Below, piece after piece: positions 1 to 10,449 of a stretch of DNA of 64,000 nt. Source of the stretch: Chenopodium formosanum (taxonomy: Eukaryota; Streptophyta; Magnoliopsida; Caryophyllales; Amaranthaceae); NCBI GenBank assembly GCA_024500155.1, contig CM044880.1:8370001-8434000 (forward strand), given 5' to 3'. Position numbers and translations under genes: made by a program. The notes beneath the pieces are model-generated. The model was not told the DNA's origin. It did no database searches and saw nothing but the letters and a program-made list of their open reading frames with translations. Position 1 is the first letter of the stretch. Each line of letters begins with the position of its first letter.

Positions 1-65
1 TGGGGGCCCAGATTGTATCTCGGCTTCCCACTAATTTATTGTAGGTTGTATGACTTTTGTTTTTG

Positions 66-67
66 AG

Positions 68-135
<68 letters not shown>
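66..135. repeat. (AAT)n microsatellite
   Basis: About 23 uninterrupted AAT units. It abuts the inner end of the truncated MITE arm at 136-281, which suggests the array grew from that element's AT-rich core. Confidence 0.95.
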
Positions 136-136
<1 letters not shown>

Positions 137-281
137 TGTACATTTGTATATACACATATGTATAGTAATAAATAATCAATAAATAATCAAAGATCACTAA
201 TCCGTAGTTAAAAATCACTAAATAATAAGTTCATTTCAGTTCATTTCAGTTCAGCTGAGTTCAGTTAATCGGAAGAGGCCC
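136..281 (-). mobile_element. Truncated PIF/Harbinger-like MITE arm, inverted relative to the next copy
   Basis: Read on the minus strand, this segment matches the start of the element at 341-1065: a GGGCCT-type terminus, CTGAACT-rich repeats, then the same stretch of about 110 bp that leads into a trinucleotide array. The outer end (GGCCC) is followed by TTA at 282-284, the expected target site. The other half of the element is missing, and 1-60 shows no matching terminus. Confidence 0.6.
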
Positions 282-340
282 TTAGAGTACCTAAAGCCAC
301 ATGTCTCTATAAGCATTCATGTTAAGATACTTGATACTTA

Positions 341-516
341 GGGCCTGTTTCGATTGACTGAACTGAACTAAACTGAGCTGAACTGAACTGAGCTGAGCTG
401 AATTGAACTGAACTGAACTGAACTTATTAATTAGTGATTTTTAACTACGGATTAGTGATATTTGATTATTTATTGATTATTTATTACTATACATATGTGT
501 ATATACAAATGTACAT

Positions 517-565
<49 letters not shown>

Positions 566-572
566 ATTATTG

Positions 573-606
<34 letters not shown>

Positions 607-654
607 TTATTGTTATTATTATTATTTATTGATGATTATTATTATTATTTATTG

Positions 655-693
<39 letters not shown>

Positions 694-819
694 TATTGAT
701 AATTATTATTATTATTTATTGATTATTATTATTAGTATTATTATTTCAATTATTATTGTTATTATTATTATTATTATTATTTTTTATTGATTATTATTAT
801 TATTATTTATTACTTATTG

Positions 820-882
<63 letters not shown>

Positions 883-1065
883 GTTGTTGTTGTTGTTGTT
901 GTCGTTGTCGTTGTAATAAGAGTTTAAAAGAATGAAATTTGGCTTTATATCATTAGCAATATCATTAGACGTAAATTAAGAGCTGAACTGAACTGAACTG
1001 AGCTGAGCTAAGCTGAACTAAACTGAACTGAACTGAACTGAATTTCAACGGAAGAGAACAGACCC
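341..1065 (+). mobile_element. PIF/Harbinger-like MITE with TTA target-site duplication
   Basis: The element starts GGGCCTGTTT and ends GAACAGACCC, an imperfect terminal inverted repeat, and is flanked by TTA at 338-340 and 1066-1068. Subterminal sequence is built from CTGAACTGAA/CTGAGCTGAA units. The core is a large interrupted ATT array (about 517-905). No transposase is present. TTA duplications and short GG-starting inverted repeats are typical of Tourist-type, PIF/Harbinger-dependent elements. The copy at 61234-61630 has the same ends and target site. Confidence 0.75.
517..905. repeat. Interrupted ATT/TTA microsatellite inside the MITE
   Basis: About 390 bp made almost entirely of ATT units broken by TGATT, AGT and GTT variants, ending in GTTGTT/GTCGTT. 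It forms the core of the MITE at 341-1065. Confidence 0.9.
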
Positions 1066-1068
1066 TTA

Positions 1069-2755
1069 GAGTATACATGTCTCCAAGTAAGCGTTTCAAG
1101 GGTTTCTTTGGATGGCATTCACGATTATTTACTTTGCAATTTTAATAAACTCAAGAGACACTTGAGAGTTGGCCCACCCTCGTTATAAATGATGCACTCA
1201 TAATTAGCATAGTCTCATTAATTCTGTTATTACGAGGGGATAGAATAAAGTAGTAGATAAGTTTGTCAATTAGGTTTCATCCAAGAGGAGAGGATGATTA
1301 TTTCAATGTTCCTCCGATCAAAATAATTGATCTTCTTTGGGAGGATGTGATAGGTGTGGCTACGTCGCATTTATTTGTTTTATTTTTCACGCTTGGTCTT
1401 TTTTAATTTGCACCAAATAAATAGTTTAATCATCTGTCTAAACTTTGAACTCTTTCAATTCCACTCTAGCTCACACATGCCTAAACATGTACAAATATGT
1501 CATTATGATAAAGTAATCACATATATAAGCTACCTAAGTTTATTTGATTAACATTCTAATTTTCTAGTGATTTCCATGAAAATTGCTTAAACAAACCAAA
1601 ATTCCATCATAACTCTATTTATTTTAATAAAAATTCCCTACACAATGTCCACATCAGTAAATAAGCCGAGCTATATTTTATCGCTAATTCAATAGCATTT
1701 TAGAGTTTCGCCATATTCATAATTTTTCGAATCTAGCCATTTGATCAGTATTCCATGAAAAAAGAAAAGAAAATGCTCTATTCTCTAGTATTATTCCTCA
1801 CTTGCCGTGGTGCACAACCTCCCTCATCAATGCTACCATGGTAAGGCCTTATGCACCGCCGCCTCCCGCAACCAAGGGCAGCAACAATCACTCTACGCAA
1901 ATAAAAAGCTAGATAGCCCTAATTTGATACATTTTTATTAATTGATAATTGATGTAAATGCTAATTAAATTCAAAATTGATATTAGTTTAGGTGTGTGTA
2001 ACATTATTATACTTCATGATTAGTATGGATTCGCTCTTTTTTTTTAATATTTTTTTTAACTAATTTATGTCTATCCGCTAATTGAATTAGTGGTTTCATG
2101 GATGGTAAATTCGCTATTAATATTAGCGGTTTTATACTGAACCAGATTTTTTAATAAGTTGACGTGGACGGTATATAGGTAATTTTAAACAAAAATAGAG
2201 TAATTGTGGAATTTTGTTTTGTAAAAACCAATTTCAGGGAGATCACTCTATTTTTTTTTTCTCATACTAAAATTTTCTTATTCTCAAATAAATGTAAAAT
2301 AACTAAAAAAAAAGTAAAGTTGTAAATCCTCTTGCCACATTGCAACATTTCACAAGACTTACAACATGACTAAAAACGTGAATTGAATTTGGTCATGATC
2401 AATTTATCATGACATTAATTTGCTTGGTCATCAAACTCTCTATCTTTCTCCTTATTCACATTTAATTTCTCATACTCTCTCTTTCTCTTTAACCCATGAC
2501 CATTGGGGCATTGACTAATGGTTACTGGTTAGTTGGTCATATTGTTACACTCTACTTGCATGCCATTCCCTTAAATAAAATTTAGCCAAGAAGTTTTTTC
2601 CAAATTTTATTTTTAATTAAAATTAATCTTAAGTTGTAAAAATAAAAATCGAAAAAAAATTATAAAAGCTATTTTTTAAAAAGTAGTAAAAAGTAAAAAA
2701 AAGAATATATCATAACTTTTATGTATGAAAAAATTCTTATTAAAAAAAAACCAAT
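1069..2755. other. AT-rich intergenic sequence, no gene recognised
   Basis: Open frames are short and show no recognisable domain, codon bias or splice continuity. There are several A/T homopolymer runs. I see no complete transposon ends. Confidence 0.6.
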
Positions 2756-2759
2756 AATT

Positions 2760-2889
2760 ATTATTACAAATTTAGAACTGCTAGGCAATAATCACGTGTC
2801 AATTGATTTAATTAAAGTATAATTATAATAGTTTTAATCAATTATAAATTTTTTTAGTAATCGTATGTACGGGACCGCACCTAAGCTAG
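2760..2889 (+). mobile_element. Probable short Helitron (3' end clear, 5' end approximate)
   Basis: The 3' end has a small palindrome (CGTATGTACG, about 2861-2870), a short spacer and CTAG at 2886-2889 followed by T, the arrangement of Helitron 3' termini. A CACGTGTCA motif near 2794 recurs near the left ends of the other two Helitron-like elements here (about 20020 and 49326). The 5' TC terminus is not clear. No Rep/helicase is encoded. Confidence 0.5.
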
Positions 2890-2979
2890 TTCTAGACTAT
2901 AGCACATGTAGCTATGCAAGTTGGGATATGGATTATGAACACCAAAGCAAAATATATGAATTTTACCAAATTCTATATA

Positions 2980-3231
2980 CTTCCTCGTAGATAACATGTT
3001 TCTTTTATCATGTTTGTTAAAAATTCGATCGAAAATATATCTTTAATTATATCATTATAAAAACTAATAAAAATTGAATTATAATTAGGTGCACATTGAA
3101 ATGAATCCAACAAGATTCCACATGACGGTTTTTTTTATACCTATAAATCACAAATATTAGTCAAAGCATAGTTAACAAATAGTGTCAAATGTCAAAACAT
3201 GTCATCTAATTTAGAAGGGATCAGAGGAAAT
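2980..3231. mobile_element. Stowaway-like MITE
   Basis: CTTCCTC at the left and GAGGAAA at the right form imperfect inverted ends flanked by TA. The interior, including an AAATCACAAATATTAGTCAAAG stretch read here only in part (ATAAATCACAAA), also occurs in the element at 49975-50228, so both belong to one family. No coding capacity. Confidence 0.55.
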
Positions 3232-4066
3232 ACTTATTTAGAGACCATGAACAATGACACTAAGACACATTTCTTGATGAATTTCGAATGTGTATGTTAC
3301 TAACTACTAAGCACATTGCATGAAACATGACACATCCACCACAACTATATAGCTCATCACAATCAATCCATGATACGAATCCGCGTTTGAACCTAACAAT
3401 CATTTATCAATTACCACTCAGTTACCACTTCATCCTGTTACATAAATATGAACAATTGACTTTATTTTATGTGAAGTTTTAAAAAATTATTATTGACTTT
3501 AATTAACATGGATGCAAGGGTGGAAAATCCGTCAATGCGTCGGGCTTGGCATTTATTTATTTATTTATTTTGACAATAGGGCTTGAGGTTGATTTCAGGT
3601 CAATTTGAAGTGTGCTGAAAAAAAATAATTAAAAAATAGTGTAAATTTAAGTATCAGTATCCAAATTCTCATTTAAACATCAATGAGGAAAAAAAAACAT
3701 CATTTACACACCTATATAAAAAACTAAAATACTGCATTTATTATTCGGATAAATTAATGTAAGACTACTTCTCTAGTCATGTGTGATATGAAGTATAATA
3801 GTATGTTAAGTTGCGGCAAATCGGAGATATATAACATAGAATACGTCAACAAATATACTCTAAAATAATGGTAGTTATATACATATATAGACTTAAATCT
3901 TAATTACTAAAAAGTTTTTTTTGATGAATAATTACTAAGAAGTTAGAAGTTTAATTTTATGTGTACAATGCAAGCACATGGTCAACTATAACACATCAAC
4001 AACGTCGCCGTCTAAAATTGTCCATGTTGCATAATGCATAACGTCCGACTTACAATTTAATTTTAA
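3232..4066. other. AT-rich intergenic sequence upstream of the TSP1 gene
   Basis: No gene or complete transposon recognised. The last few hundred bases are the likely distal promoter of the gene at 4391. Confidence 0.5.
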
Positions 4067-4420
4067 TTTGGGTGCATGCCAAATAAGAGTATTATATATC
4101 ATGAACTTTTTTCCATTAAAATATGGTAAACAAGCCTTCACTCCAAAATTCCCCTTTAATACAACTAACCAACAATCAAACTTTTGGTGTTGAAGAATGT
4201 CAATGGAGAGAGAAATTGAGAAAAATAAATGATTATGGAAGTTCCCCCCACATGTAATGTGATTTGACCAAGCATGTTTTGGTGCATAATAAGAAGTATT
4301 AATAATTATTAAACCCACCTTCCAAAACTTCCCTTTAATCCAACAAAAAATCAATTTTTTGGTCATAAACGAGTTATTTATCAAGTTTCAATGGAGAAAG
4401 CAAAATGGGAGTGGAAGCTC
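4067..4420 (+). repeat. Diverged tandem duplication of promoter and start region
   Basis: A segment starting at about 4067 (TTGGGTGCAT) recurs at about 4270 (TTTGGTGCAT). Each copy then has a CC.TTC...CCCTTTAA block, a CAATC..TTTTTGG block and a TTTCAATGGAGA-like or GTCAATGGAGA sequence. The second copy carries the functional ATG at 4391; the first has an equivalent ATG at 4204 that does not open the same frame. It looks like an old direct duplication covering the 5' flank and the start of exon 1. Confidence 0.6.
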
Positions 4421-7400
4421 CTCCTAGCCCTTTCTCTATCAATTGCTTTTGTTGCTTTTTCAGAGGACTTCCCCTCCCAAGGTAATCCCCTCCTAAATTT
4501 TCCCGTTCATATTGTATACTTCTTCTGTCTGGAATTAATTGGTGTTGTGTTAAAGTGTTGATAGCATAAGTTGAAATAGTAATGTACGAATAGTGTGACA
4601 AATGAATTTATCCTGGGTATAAATAAGTTACATATGAAATTTGCAACTTTTTTGAAACATAGTTGATAAATTTCTAATAATTGGTTGTTTTGTTATGGGA
4701 AATTTAGGATGCTATTGGACTAAAACATGCCTACATAAGTTGAAGGGAGAATGTGGAGGTCTTGTGTATAATCAGTCAGACACCTGCTATGGCCAATGCC
4801 AGGGGAAAAAATATTCATCCTGTCCTCCTGACCATACACATTTTTACTGCTGCATAGCCGGTAATTTAATTTCTTTAACGGTTTCATGCTAGGAAATTCA
4901 ATCATAAACCATACCATTACTGTATTTTAGTAAACGTGACATTTGTATTTTTGGCCATGTTAAAATAATATGTGCGGCTATTAATACTGATTCTGTTAGG
5001 GAAGAATATGCGATAATATAATAATTCCCTAAGAAGCTTGTTATTCACATATTCGATCAACAGGAAGTCCCACAAAGGTGAAAGATGGGTGCAAAAAGTG
5101 TGAGAATAAGGTGGAAGATGGCGACGAATTCGTCTGTTGTGCAGACTGCTCTTATCCGGATATGGTGTATGGTGATACTTCATCAGGGTACTGTAAAAGT
5201 GGTGCTGAATTGATTTCACAACCAAAGCCTAAAGGTATTAATTTGTTACGTAATACTGCTAGTACAATTGTTGTAAAGCTAGTATACTACAGCTTATTTT
5301 AAGTCTGTTTTACATTGTAGAGGTGTTTGAATGGGTTGTTGGACCGTGGTTACCGTGTTCTGCCCCTTGTGGTGGTGGGATTCGGAGTCGAAGAGTCGAT
5401 TGTTATGCTGTAATTGAGGAGACTTCGTCCCCTGATTATCCAGTGTATGATGAGCAATGTTCAGATCAAGAAAAGGTGAGTCCATAAGTTTATAGAATTA
5501 TTACTCATCACAATATTATGAGTTTGGATGTGCTATACTGGCCTAAGTATGTTCATTATCTTGCTTGATTTTAAGGATTATCAACATTATTTCTTGTTAA
5601 ATTGTTATTATAATTGATCCTACTTCCGCGACTTGACTTATAATACTGAACAAATTACCTATATTAAGTACTCGTCTTGGAGACTGTGCAAAGTCAAATG
5701 GGAAAAAAAAAATAGGAACACAGGAGTATGATTATACGAAGGAAAATAAAATGTCAGAAGTGGGATTTGAACCCACGCCCTCGTTAGAGGACCAGAACTT
5801 GAGTCTGGCGCCTTAGACCACTCGGCCATCCTGACTAGGTTGAGGATGTGAAATTAATTGCTAAGAATATAATTAAGACTTTATAAAAAGTATACAATTG
5901 TATAATAAGGTAAGAAATTAATTAGGAGCAAAAAATGTCAGAAGTGGGATTTGAACCCACGCCCTCTTTCGAAGACCAGAACTTGAGTCTGGCGCCTTAG
6001 ACCACTCGGCCATCCTGACTTCTGTGTTGTTTAAAGAGAGTTTATAAAAATAATTAAACTAAGTTTTAGGCTTATGTTTTCAACAATAAAACTTGATGGG
6101 CTAGGAAAAAAGGTCATGGATGAGTTGGATCGTTGATGTGTTAATGTGTGGATATTTAGTGATGCATGTTTAGTTGTTTACTCATCGGATTGGTCAGATT
6201 TAGATTGATATAAAGCATTAAATATCACGTACAATTTTGTTTAATTTTTTGGCCTCCAATGATAAAAGCAATTTTTGTATAAAAAATAATGATTAAAGCA
6301 TTTTAATTTGTCTAAAGAATAATTAGATCAATTTATTTGTCCGATTATTTATAATAATAATAATAATATTAATAAGATCTTGCTAACGAACGTTCCCGGG
6401 GTGTTGGATAAACATTTAAAATACTACCAAAAGTGATACATACTTGGGAAACCATGACAAATCACGCGTTGATCGGTGTAATTAATATTTATTTTAATTT
6501 AATTTTTCTACTTTTAGCTAGCTTATTCAACGCTCCCAAGGCGTTTGTTAGCCGTTGCCTAATAATAATAATAATAAATGTATTTTCTGTAAACTTTCTC
6601 ATTAAGTGACTGTACTCAAAAAACAAAATTCAAAACAAAACGAACTTTTTAAAATGGAAAGAGTATTAGATTGGAGTTATTGATTATCCTCTCATTAAAT
6701 ATGGTTCTCTTTATGATAATAAAAGCATTTTATTTTTATTTTTTTTTTGAATTGGCAGCCCATAGTAAGAGAGATATGCAATTTACAAAGTTGCGTAGTG
6801 AGCAAAGGCAAAGAAAAGGAAAGAAGGCATAGTAGAACATCCAATTTGATGATCGCATTTCTCATCTTTGTTGGGCTTGTTGCTCTTGGGTCTGCAGCTT
6901 TTGTTTTCTACACAAGGTACCTTTTTTCCCCCCTTTTGACCTAACAAAATCCAATTCAACAAACAAAATTAAGATTAAAAGAAGAAGTTAAAATAATGCT
7001 TGGTTTGGCCATGAGCCCATGAGTTGAGCTGAAACGACTAGACTTCCTAAATGATTTTATTGAGATTAATATTGAACTTAAAATGATATATGAGCTTCTC
7101 TTGATAATAATTAATAAACAAGTTTGATCTGAACTTGAACTTGAGCTTGATAAAGGATTGCATGATTCGACAATAAGTCAATACGTATAATATACAAATA
7201 ATAATGTTGTTAATTAATTAGAAATATAAGGTAGTATTAGGCTTAAGTCTTGTTATAAAAAATCTCTTAACTATGTCATTCTACTAATAATTTAGGCTTT
7301 AGGGTAGAGGATATATAACAATCTAATAAAATATGTTAGGTGTACGAGACGAATGTCTTAGACATTGAGTTTAGCTCGGTTAAATGGCTAATCAACAAAT

Positions 7401-7677
7401 GAAACCATTTGTTCAAACCGATTATAAATTGTTCATGAGTATGTGGGTTTTGTTCATGTTTATTATCCCTATTAAGAGCTTCATGCGTTTTCTTCACTTG
7501 ATTTATATCCATCACGATTTTACCTTAATTTGCTATGTATTTCCCTTTTAAATTCAACATTTTCAAGCCTATTTATGTGAGAATTAAAATAATGTACTTT
7601 CTAAATGGTCAATTTGCAGGAGAACATCTAGCGACGAACAAGGCTACGTTTACATCATGATGGAAGGATTTTCATAA
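4391..7677 (+). CDS. Secreted/type I membrane protein with Cys-rich region and thrombospondin type-1 module
   Basis: Six exons, 4391-4481, 4708-4860, 5064-5234, 5321-5475, 6759-6916 and 7620-7677, join at GT-AG sites into 261 residues. Residues 1-24 are a signal peptide (basic start, Leu-rich core). Residues 31-138 are Cys-rich, with CC pairs around 78-79 and in exon 3. Residues 143-202 fit a thrombospondin type-1 repeat: W143 and W148, PCSAPCGGG at 150-158, a basic RSRRVDC, then CNLQSC. A transmembrane helix spans about 220-241, followed by a 20-residue tail. I infer an extracellular ligand-binding or adhesion role at the plasma membrane or in the secretory path; the partner is unknown. Plant proteins of this layout are mostly annotated as uncharacterised. 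Intron 4 (1283 bp) carries two antisense tRNA genes and a MITE. The exon model is strongly supported by frame continuity; function is not. Confidence 0.8.
5752..5835 (-). tRNA. tRNA-Leu (anticodon CAA), copy 1
   Basis: The minus strand gives a full class II cloverleaf: GTCAGGATGGCCGAGTGG at the 5' end, anticodon stem CCAGA/TCTGG with loop CTCAAGT (anticodon CAA), a long variable arm, GGTTCAAATCC T-arm (box B) and an acceptor stem closing with CTTCTGAC plus discriminator A. No intron. The minus-strand sequence just downstream is TTTTATTTT, a Pol III terminator. The variable arm reads CCTC-TAAC-GAGG. It lies antisense in intron 4 of the TSP1 gene. Confidence 0.95.
5936..6019 (-). tRNA. tRNA-Leu (anticodon CAA), copy 2
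   Basis: Identical to copy 1 outside the variable arm, which here reads TCTT-CGA-AAGA and is also fully paired. Acceptor stem, A and B boxes, CTCAAGT anticodon loop and discriminator A are intact. Six T residues follow immediately on the minus strand as Pol III terminator. The start-to-start spacing of 184 bp from copy 1 suggests a local tandem duplication. Confidence 0.95.
6376..6562. mobile_element. MITE of unassigned superfamily in intron 4
   Basis: Imperfect inverted ends: GCTAACGAACG at 6382-6392 against the reverse complement of CGTTTGTTAGC at 6542-6552, extending inward through GTTGGATAA versus TTATTCAAC. About 185 bp, no coding capacity. Flanks are TAATAATA repeats on both sides, which hides the exact target-site duplication. 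Confidence 0.55.
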
Positions 7678-7828
7678 AATTTCATACGTAGAAGTGTAGT
7701 ATGGGAGATTAGTCTTTTAAATATTATTTTTAATATAAAAAATACATATATATGCAAGTATTATTCTTTTGTCAACAGTTTCATCTTACTTAGATTTTAC
7801 AACATTATGTTTTTCTTTTCAAGGGCTA

Positions 7829-8460
7829 TTTTTTTTTTTTTTAAACAAATCAATTCATTAATAAAAAGCCATCCGGCATCTACAAATGAAATTTAAATTA
7901 ACAAATACATAAAATTGAATCAAATTAGATTTTCCTTCATCAGAGCTAAGATCATTGAAAAGATCTTGCACTGTGGTACATCTCTCGCACACATCGCTGG
8001 AATATATAGCCTTTTCGGAGAGACAGTCTAACGATTTGTTGTAGTCGTAAGGATGATTCTTATCTGATTCGCCTGAACGCATTTGAAAATTTGACAACTG
8101 TTGCGATCCCGAACAAATCTTTACCAAAGAACTGACAATAGGGCAAAAGATGATTACTTTTTTGATGAACCCTAACATACAAACAAACCCTAAACAAAAA
8201 CAAACAACTAAACTAACAAAAACTAACGACTCCACCATAGGGAGACACTCCACCATAAGGAGAAGGACGAATATCTACACTACTTGTGTAGATTTATTGA
8301 AACCCAAATTGCAAAACTAAATAAAATTAAAGGAAAAGGGTCGAAAATAGTCTAATTTTCGAAGAAATTAGACTATTTTCGGCCTAAACGGCCAAGATTT
8401 TGGAGAAACCCTAGAAGAGAGGAGGAGAGGAGAGGAAGTGATAGAAAGAGGATTTTTTTA
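7829..8460 (-). mobile_element. Poly(A)-tailed retroposon with 8-bp target-site duplication
   Basis: AAGGGCTA flanks the unit at 7821-7828 and 8461-8468. On the minus strand it begins with a pyrimidine-rich CCTCTCCTCC leader and a TCTAGGGTTTC motif and ends in A-rich sequence (T-run at 7829-7843 on the plus strand), so it was inserted by target-primed reverse transcription. It has a perfect 17-bp hairpin near its 5' end (arms 8342-8358 and 8365-8381, loop of 6). A 132-codon frame (8256-7858) has an N-terminal hydrophobic stretch but no recognised domain. It may be a 5'-complete non-autonomous non-LTR element or a processed gene copy. Confidence 0.7.
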
Positions 8461-8479
8461 AAGGGCTAATTGAACATAC

Positions 8480-8480
<1 letters not shown>

Positions 8481-8515
<35 letters not shown>
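8481..8515. repeat. Poly(T) tract
   Basis: About 35 consecutive T residues, possibly the tail of an older minus-strand retroposon whose other end I could not find. Confidence 0.85.
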
Positions 8516-8518
<3 letters not shown>

Positions 8519-8723
8519 CTTAAGTTGAATTATAGAATACGTTTCTTTTATAAAATGTAAACAAATATGTATCAAAGACTCAAAGTAGTCTATATAATCA
8601 CACCCCCAAAATAATGCTCTTGTTTTGACTTTTAGGACAAAATATAACCAAACATATATTCTTTATCAAAAATACATTTTTTCTATTCTATTTTAATTTA
8701 TTAATACAATATTGCATTACTTC

Positions 8724-8890
8724 GGGCCTATTCACATTTACTGAGCTAAACTGAACTAAACTGATTGGATCTGAACTGAACTAAAATGAGCTGAAATGAA
8801 TGTTTTATGAGAGAAGGAAATTAGGAGCTAAACTGAACTGGATTGAATGTAGCTAAACTAAACTGAAATTAAGCTGAAATGAACAAGCAC
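8724..8890. mobile_element. Small PIF/Harbinger-like MITE, CTGAACT family
   Basis: It starts GGGCCTATTC and ends GAACAAGCAC, with TTC at 8721-8723 and 8891-8893 as a possible target duplication. The interior contains CTGAACTGAACTAAA units and a GAGAAGGAAATTAGGAGCT block that also recurs in 61234-61630, showing family membership. Confidence 0.6.
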
Positions 8891-9030
8891 TTCTATCAAA
8901 TGATTTCAATAACTTCGCGTCGTACAATATAATTATATGAGATGTTATATTCGTATCAGTCTATTTGATTTAATATTCAAATTTAACTAAACTTTAACCT
9001 GATGTTTATAAAATCATTGTCTTGATATAC

Positions 9031-9966
9031 TGTAACACCCCGACCCTTTTCAGAAGGTCACCCATTCCAAGACTACACCCGGCAAAGCACGCTTAACCAG
9101 GGCCGTTTATGAGATTTCGGGGCCCATGGGCAAAAGAAGAAATCGGGGCCCTTTAGTATGTAGTATGAAGTATTTATTTTATTTTGTTAATATTGAAGAG
9201 GAATTTTTTTTTTATTTTTCATATATGTATATATACTTTAATATGAACAAATTATCATCCTTACGAAAAAGTTTTGAACAAATAATCTAATTTTGACTTT
9301 AGTTTTTTTTTTTTTTTTTAAAAAAAAAAATAACTCTTATAAGAAATTATACTCAATGGAAAAATAAATACTTCTATATTACTACAAGTCTACAACTATA
9401 TGGTTTGTAAAAGAAAGAAGGTATAAAAGAAGCGTTATGATCGATTTTCTCTTACGAATGAAATTGATCATTCTTCATAATCTAAAATCTAAATCCATAA
9501 ATAATATTTTATTTTATTTTTTTAGGAACATATCAATAGATATTTTATTATAATATAAAAATAATTTAGGCTATAGTGGTTTATATATATAAATTATGCA
9601 AATAGTAATTTAAATTATTTTTTTTTAAAAAAAAAAAGTAAATTGGAGCTAAGAGTTGTCGAACCACTGACTTATGTGTATATTAAGTACTTACAACTTA
9701 TACCAACCACCAAGCTACAAAGAATCAGAGATACTGATGTTGATAAATTTATCTCTAAATAAATATAACTGTAATGAGGCCCACTTTGGAAATGAGGCCC
9801 TCTCTGTCTTGGGCCCTGGGCGGGTGCCCCGGCTGCCTTGGGTCAGCGACAGGCCTGCGCTTAACTATTGAGTATCTCAGCATATGAGCTCCCTAAAAGG
9901 AAAATGCATCTTGTTGATATGAGTAGTATATCAAATCCATTTAAAGCAATCATAAGGGATATTACA
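9031..9966 (-). mobile_element. Cassandra-type TRIM solo LTR, interrupted by a hAT element
   Basis: The ends are TGTAACACC and TATTACA and the unit is flanked by TATAC at 9026-9030 and 9967-9971, a 5-bp LTR-retrotransposon duplication. Read on the minus strand, the LTR contains GTTAAGCGTGCTT, then a TAGTC..GGAATGGGTGACC stretch, which is the 3' part of plant 5S rRNA, followed by GGGGTGTTACA. A 5S-derived segment within the LTR is the hallmark of Cassandra. Without the inserted hAT copy (760 bp plus 8-bp duplication) the LTR is only 168 bp, shorter than usual, so it is probably deleted. No second LTR or internal domain is present. Confidence 0.8.
9098..9857. mobile_element. Non-autonomous hAT-like element nested in the Cassandra LTR
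   Basis: It begins CAGGGCCG and ends CAGGCCTG and is bracketed by the 8-bp duplication CGCTTAAC at 9090-9097 and 9858-9865. CAGGG-type ends with an 8-bp duplication are the hAT signature. The two end regions are rich in GGGGCCC motifs. The interior is AT-rich with no transposase. Removing it and one duplication copy restores the Cassandra 5S-like sequence. Confidence 0.8.
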
Positions 9967-9971
9967 TATAC

Positions 9972-10356
9972 TATCAAATGAATTACAGTAATGACAATAA
10001 ATAAAGCGAGTGAAAAATAATACTATGCAATAAATTGCTAAGACAACTATAAGTGTATAACTCATCAAATTTGGGCCAAGATGACCCATGACAGGTTCTA
10101 GCATGGAAGAAATTTTTCATAGGTGATCACAATTCAAGGATTAGATCTTGCCCAAAAAAGAGTGGCGCGTTTCACACCTAGGTTATGGATCAAGAAAATC
10201 GTGCTCAAACTTGCTACTTTGGGCAGGTCAAAACTAGCGGGTTTTCGAGTCAAAATCAAGTCAGCCCAAAATTTAACTAATTGAATTTGTAGGTTGCCCA
10301 AACCCCCAACAATTTAAAAATCAAATCGGATTGAGCCGGACCAATTTGAAAAGATC
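9972..10356. other. Intergenic sequence, possibly old transposon debris
   Basis: No gene. The GGGTTTTCGAGTCAAAATC and GCCCAAAATTTAAC-like phrases resemble degraded repeats, but I could not define ends. Confidence 0.4.
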
Positions 10357-10358
10357 TA

Positions 10359-10449
10359 CTCCCCCCGTTCCTAAATTACATTCCTCTTTCTCTCTATTAT
10401 GTGAGGAATAAATGTTAGAAAGAGGAATGTAATTTAGGGATGGACGGAG
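10359..10449. mobile_element. Stowaway MITE (about 91 bp)
   Basis: CTCCCCCCGTTCCTAAATTA and its near-perfect reverse complement at the right end (ending GGACGGAG) form arms of over 30 bp, flanked by TA at 10357-10358 and 10450-10451. The element is nearly a pure hairpin. It lies about 420 bp upstream of the H2A.Z start codon. Confidence 0.85.

Noticed and set aside
36..218. Poly-Leu open frame at the window start
   Set aside because: Translation of the AAT microsatellite.
9061..9097. 5S rRNA gene fragment
   Set aside because: Only the 3' part is present and it is embedded in TG...CA LTR sequence with a 5-bp duplication, so it is Cassandra LTR, not an rRNA gene.
9640..9720. tRNA-like T-arm phrase (GTTGTCGAACCAC)
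   Set aside because: No acceptor, D-arm or anticodon stem can be formed; it is interior sequence of the hAT element.
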